A DNA stretch of 8,772 bases, taken from positions 1-8,772 of the forward strand of contig DHWR01000152.1 of NCBI GenBank assembly GCA_002413265.1, in the 5' to 3' direction. A program made the position numbers and the translations under genes. Position 1 is the stretch's first letter. Each line of letters begins with the position of its first letter. The notes beneath the pieces were generated by a model. The model saw only the letters and a program-made list of their open reading frames with translations. It did no database searches and was not told the DNA's origin. The DNA comes from Chloroflexi bacterium UBA5177. GTDB lineage: Bacteria > Chloroflexota > UBA5177. Positions 7,128-8,772 of this stretch are shown here, piece by piece.

Positions 7128-7564
7128 CTAGGCGAGAGATCGGTCGACGGTGCGCTGAAGCCCGCGTTCGTGGCGCTGGAGGTTGAGGAAGGTGTCGCAC
7201 AGCAGGGTCGTCTGCGACGTCGTGGACCCCAGAGAAGAGCCTCTCATCGATGCGAGTGCAGCGAGCCATCTTCCAGAGCAGACGGCAACCTGCTGGACGA
7301 GCAAGTCTTCCGCCTCCAGAAAGCTCGCGAAGGAGCAAGCCCGCCAGGCCGAACGTGACGCGCCTCCGCCATGGCCCATCTGGCCGGCGTGAAGGAGTGG
7401 CGAAGACTTTCGAGGTGGAGGTCGAAATCGGCCTGGCTCTCGACGATGGCGCCGAATATTTTGTCGCCAGCGGTGATGACTGCGTGCTGGGATAGGGGGC
7501 CGTGTCGGGTTGCGTTCTGTGAGGATCGCAGCACCCCTCGCCCGTCTGCCATGCGAAACCGCAT
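7128..7564 (-). pseudogene. Possible frameshifted gene relic of unknown family
   Basis: Two minus-strand frames look protein-like in succession. The upstream frame (from 7564) carries HAVITAGDKIFGAIVESQADFDLHLESLRHSF and then degenerates. After about 7360 a second frame continues with FLEAEDLLVQQVAV, GSTTSQTTLLCDTFLNLQRH and ends RTVDRSLA at a stop at 7128. The switch suggests a frameshift in an old gene. I do not recognise the family. The opposite strand in the same codon register is also open, and codon-position GC does not clearly favour one strand, so this may be chance open frames in GC-rich DNA. Confidence 0.28.
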
Positions 7565-7603
7565 AGTCGCACAGCTGTCAATGGAAAGGGCAGACCCTAG
7601 CGG

Positions 7604-8323
7604 TTAGCCGCCTCGCGTGGCGTGAACCAGAAATTCCACGGCTCCTCGTGCCCCGGTCACCGGAGAATCCATCCAGCTCACGACCTCCCAGCCGGCCTTC
7701 GCAATCCCCTCACGCGCCAGCTCCAAAGCCCGTTGCTGCGACGCCGCATCCTCCGGTGGCCGCGACAGGTGCAGCTCGAACATCGGCTTCACCAGCGCGA
7801 CCAAGTCCGCGTGGTCTGAGATGCCGACGCGTTCTAGCTGCGGCGCCGCGTCGGCCAGTGATAGGTACGACAGGTCGAGGGTGAACAGCTCGATCGGGTC
7901 GGGGACCAGCTTCTTGTCCAGGGTTCCCAGATTGGTGGCCTCCAGATTGCGCACCCGCGGATCCTGACGAAGCGAGCCCAGCAGCTGCCCGTGCCCGGCA
8001 TCCACCGCGTACACCAGCCTCGCGCCCCGCTCCAACAGGACTTTCGTGAAGCCACCAGCCGCGGCGCCGACGTCCAGGGCGACTCTTCCCTCGACGGGAA
8101 CCTCGAAGCGTTCGAGCGCCGCCCGCAGCTTCGCCTCTCCACGGAGTATGGACGGCTGAGCCAGGCTGATCTGCGAACCCGCGCCAACGGCTGATTGCGC
8201 GTTTCTGTTCACGCTGCCATCCACCGATATCTTGCCCTCCCCGATGGCTTGTTCGGGATCCTCCAGCGACGGGAAGGCATGTCTTACGGCCGACAACAGG
8301 GTTCTTGGAGATTTTCGAACCAT
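7604..8323 (-). CDS. tlyA: TlyA-type rRNA (cytidine-2'-O)-methyltransferase
   Basis: A 239-residue two-domain protein: an N-terminal S4-like RNA-binding domain (about 5-55, AIGEGKISVDGSVNRN) and a Rossmann-fold methyltransferase. The SAM site is LDVGAAAGGFT (83-93), followed by VYAVDAGHGQL, LRQDPRVRNLEATN, LDLSYLSL (149-156) and LVALVKPMFEL. The K-D-K-E tetrad expected for TlyA ribose methylation is present as Lys65, Asp150, Lys179 and Glu230. In mycobacteria TlyA 2'-O-methylates 16S and 23S rRNA cytidines and confers capreomycin sensitivity. An in-frame TGA lies two codons before the ATG at 8323, so the protein cannot be longer upstream. There is no Shine-Dalgarno. The S4 segment lacks the usual RLDxxL start (it reads RTLLSAVRHAFPSLEDP), marking a divergent branch. 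Methyltransferase fold is near certain; the exact rRNA target is inferred. Confidence 0.9.
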   Translation of the reverse strand: MVRKSPRTLLSAVRHAFPSLEDPEQAIGEGKISVDGSVNRNAQSAVGAGSQISLAQPSILRGEAKLRAALERFEVPVEGRVALDVGAAAGGFTKVLLERGARLVYAVDAGHGQLLGSLRQDPRVRNLEATNLGTLDKKLVPDPIELFTLDLSYLSLADAAPQLERVGISDHADLVALVKPMFELHLSRPPEDAASQQRALELAREGIAKAGWEVVSWMDSPVTGARGAVEFLVHATRGG

Positions 8324-8348
8324 CGGTCATATTTTGATCCAGCGTCGT

Positions 8349-8392
8349 GGGGCGGTGCTTGGTGGGGCAGGTTTGGGGACGCCATGGGGGGG
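8349..8392 (+). promoter_or_regulatory. Four G-runs, potential G-quadruplex upstream of tlyA
   Basis: Runs of G lie at 8349-8352, 8364-8367, 8375-8378 and 8386-8392, separated by loops of 11, 7 and 7 nt. The G-rich strand is the template strand for tlyA, 26-69 bp upstream of its start codon. The G-runs are seen; folding is inferred and the first loop is long. Confidence 0.4.
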
Positions 8393-8475
8393 CCAAGCGG
8401 AGCGACATCGGGTCGTTCACTACGACGAAGATGGCGGGGGGATTGACTGGCATCGACGGGGAGGTGATGCGCCCT

Positions 8476-8615
8476 GGGCGAATGCAGGTCGCACCCAGGA
8501 CGAAGATGCGGCGCTGTCTTTGGTGTTGCGGGCCACGGCTTTCGCGGCTGGAATTTCGATACGGGCTGAAGCCCTGACCTACGGTGTTCGTCGGGGAAGG
8601 TGGGCACGGGGCCGG
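8476..8615. repeat. Palindrome-rich direct repeat, copy 1
   Basis: About 140 bp, repeated at 8633-8772 with roughly a dozen substitutions and two single-base indels. Each copy holds three hairpin-capable parts: GGGCGAATGCA with GTCGC nearby, GCCACGGCTTTCGCGGC, and the perfect GGGCTGAAGCCC (GGGCT/AGCCC stem) followed by TGACCTACGG. The style resembles extragenic palindromic repeats scattered through some high-GC genomes. Confidence 0.85.
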
Positions 8616-8632
8616 TGCTGCGGATGGGACGC

Positions 8633-8772
8633 GGGCGAATGCATGTCGCATCAGGACGAAGATGCGGAGCCGTCTTTGGTGTTGCGAGCCACGGCTTTCG
8701 CGGCTGGAATTTCGATAGGGGCTGAAGCCCTGACCTACGGTATTCGTCGGGGAAAGGTAGGCGCGGGGCCGG
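8633..8772. repeat. Palindrome-rich direct repeat, copy 2 (at window edge)
   Basis: The second copy has the same three hairpin-capable elements in the same order. It ends in GGGGCCGG exactly at the window end, so the array may continue. The two copies are 157 bp apart start to start, separated by a 17-bp linker. Confidence 0.85.

Noticed and set aside
6451..7581. Minus-strand open frame of 376 codons spanning the GH3 end and the gap
   Set aside because: Low-complexity Arg/Pro/Ser composition, overlaps the GH3 C-terminal domain, and is in neither protein-like frame of the possible relic.
7553..7581. TTGACA on the minus strand (7576-7581) as a -35 for the possible relic
   Set aside because: No -10 lies 16-18 bp downstream; the position reads TTTCGC.
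7710..8651. Minus-strand open frame of 313 codons over tlyA and the repeats
   Set aside because: It overlaps tlyA in another frame and has shadow-like composition, whereas tlyA has all expected motifs.
8476..8772. CRISPR array
   Set aside because: Only two units of 140 bp with 17 bp between them, imperfect and internally palindromic; no short repeat-spacer pattern and no cas genes.

Overview
The window is high-GC bacterial DNA carrying single-copy chromosomal genes and no phage, transposase or CRISPR sequence. Several features fit a high-GC soil bacterium of the Actinomycetota, or possibly a Chloroflexota or Dormibacterota-like lineage. These are the GC-rich third codon positions, GTG starts, start codons sitting just behind a -10-like hexamer with no Shine-Dalgarno, a VapBC pair of the ribbon-helix-helix type, a TlyA-type rRNA methyltransferase and the type of both alpha/beta hydrolases. 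I cannot place it more finely from sequence alone.

Layout. (1) 100-1221, minus: a membrane protein resembling a two-helix ion channel but lacking a recognisable selectivity filter, with a long conserved C-terminal cytosolic domain. (2) 1409-2374, plus: an alpha/beta hydrolase with an N-terminal membrane anchor; it converges on (3) a minus-strand vapB-vapC toxin-antitoxin operon (3016 to 2394) with overlapping reading frames. (4) 3104-3670, minus: a small secreted protein with a duplicated Cys-containing motif, a strong ribosome binding site and a clear intrinsic terminator that insulates it from vapBC. (5) 3685-4189: intergenic. (6) 4190-5032, plus: a soluble alpha/beta hydrolase, followed 97 bp later by (7) 5130-6734, plus: a NagZ-like family 3 glycoside hydrolase with the full catalytic signature. 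(8) 6735-7603: no intact gene; short repeats on the left and a possible frameshifted gene relic on the right. (9) 7604-8323, minus: a TlyA-type S4 plus methyltransferase protein. (10) 8324-8772: noncoding, with a G-run array and two copies of a roughly 140 bp palindrome-rich repeat that reaches the window edge.

The genes do not form one pathway. The best functional units are vapBC and possibly the hydrolase/GH3 pair; the rest look like independent transcription units. I found no convincing new multi-gene system. The most promising loose ends are the right-edge repeat, the G-run array in front of the methyltransferase gene, the duplicated-motif secreted protein and the channel-like protein without a filter.
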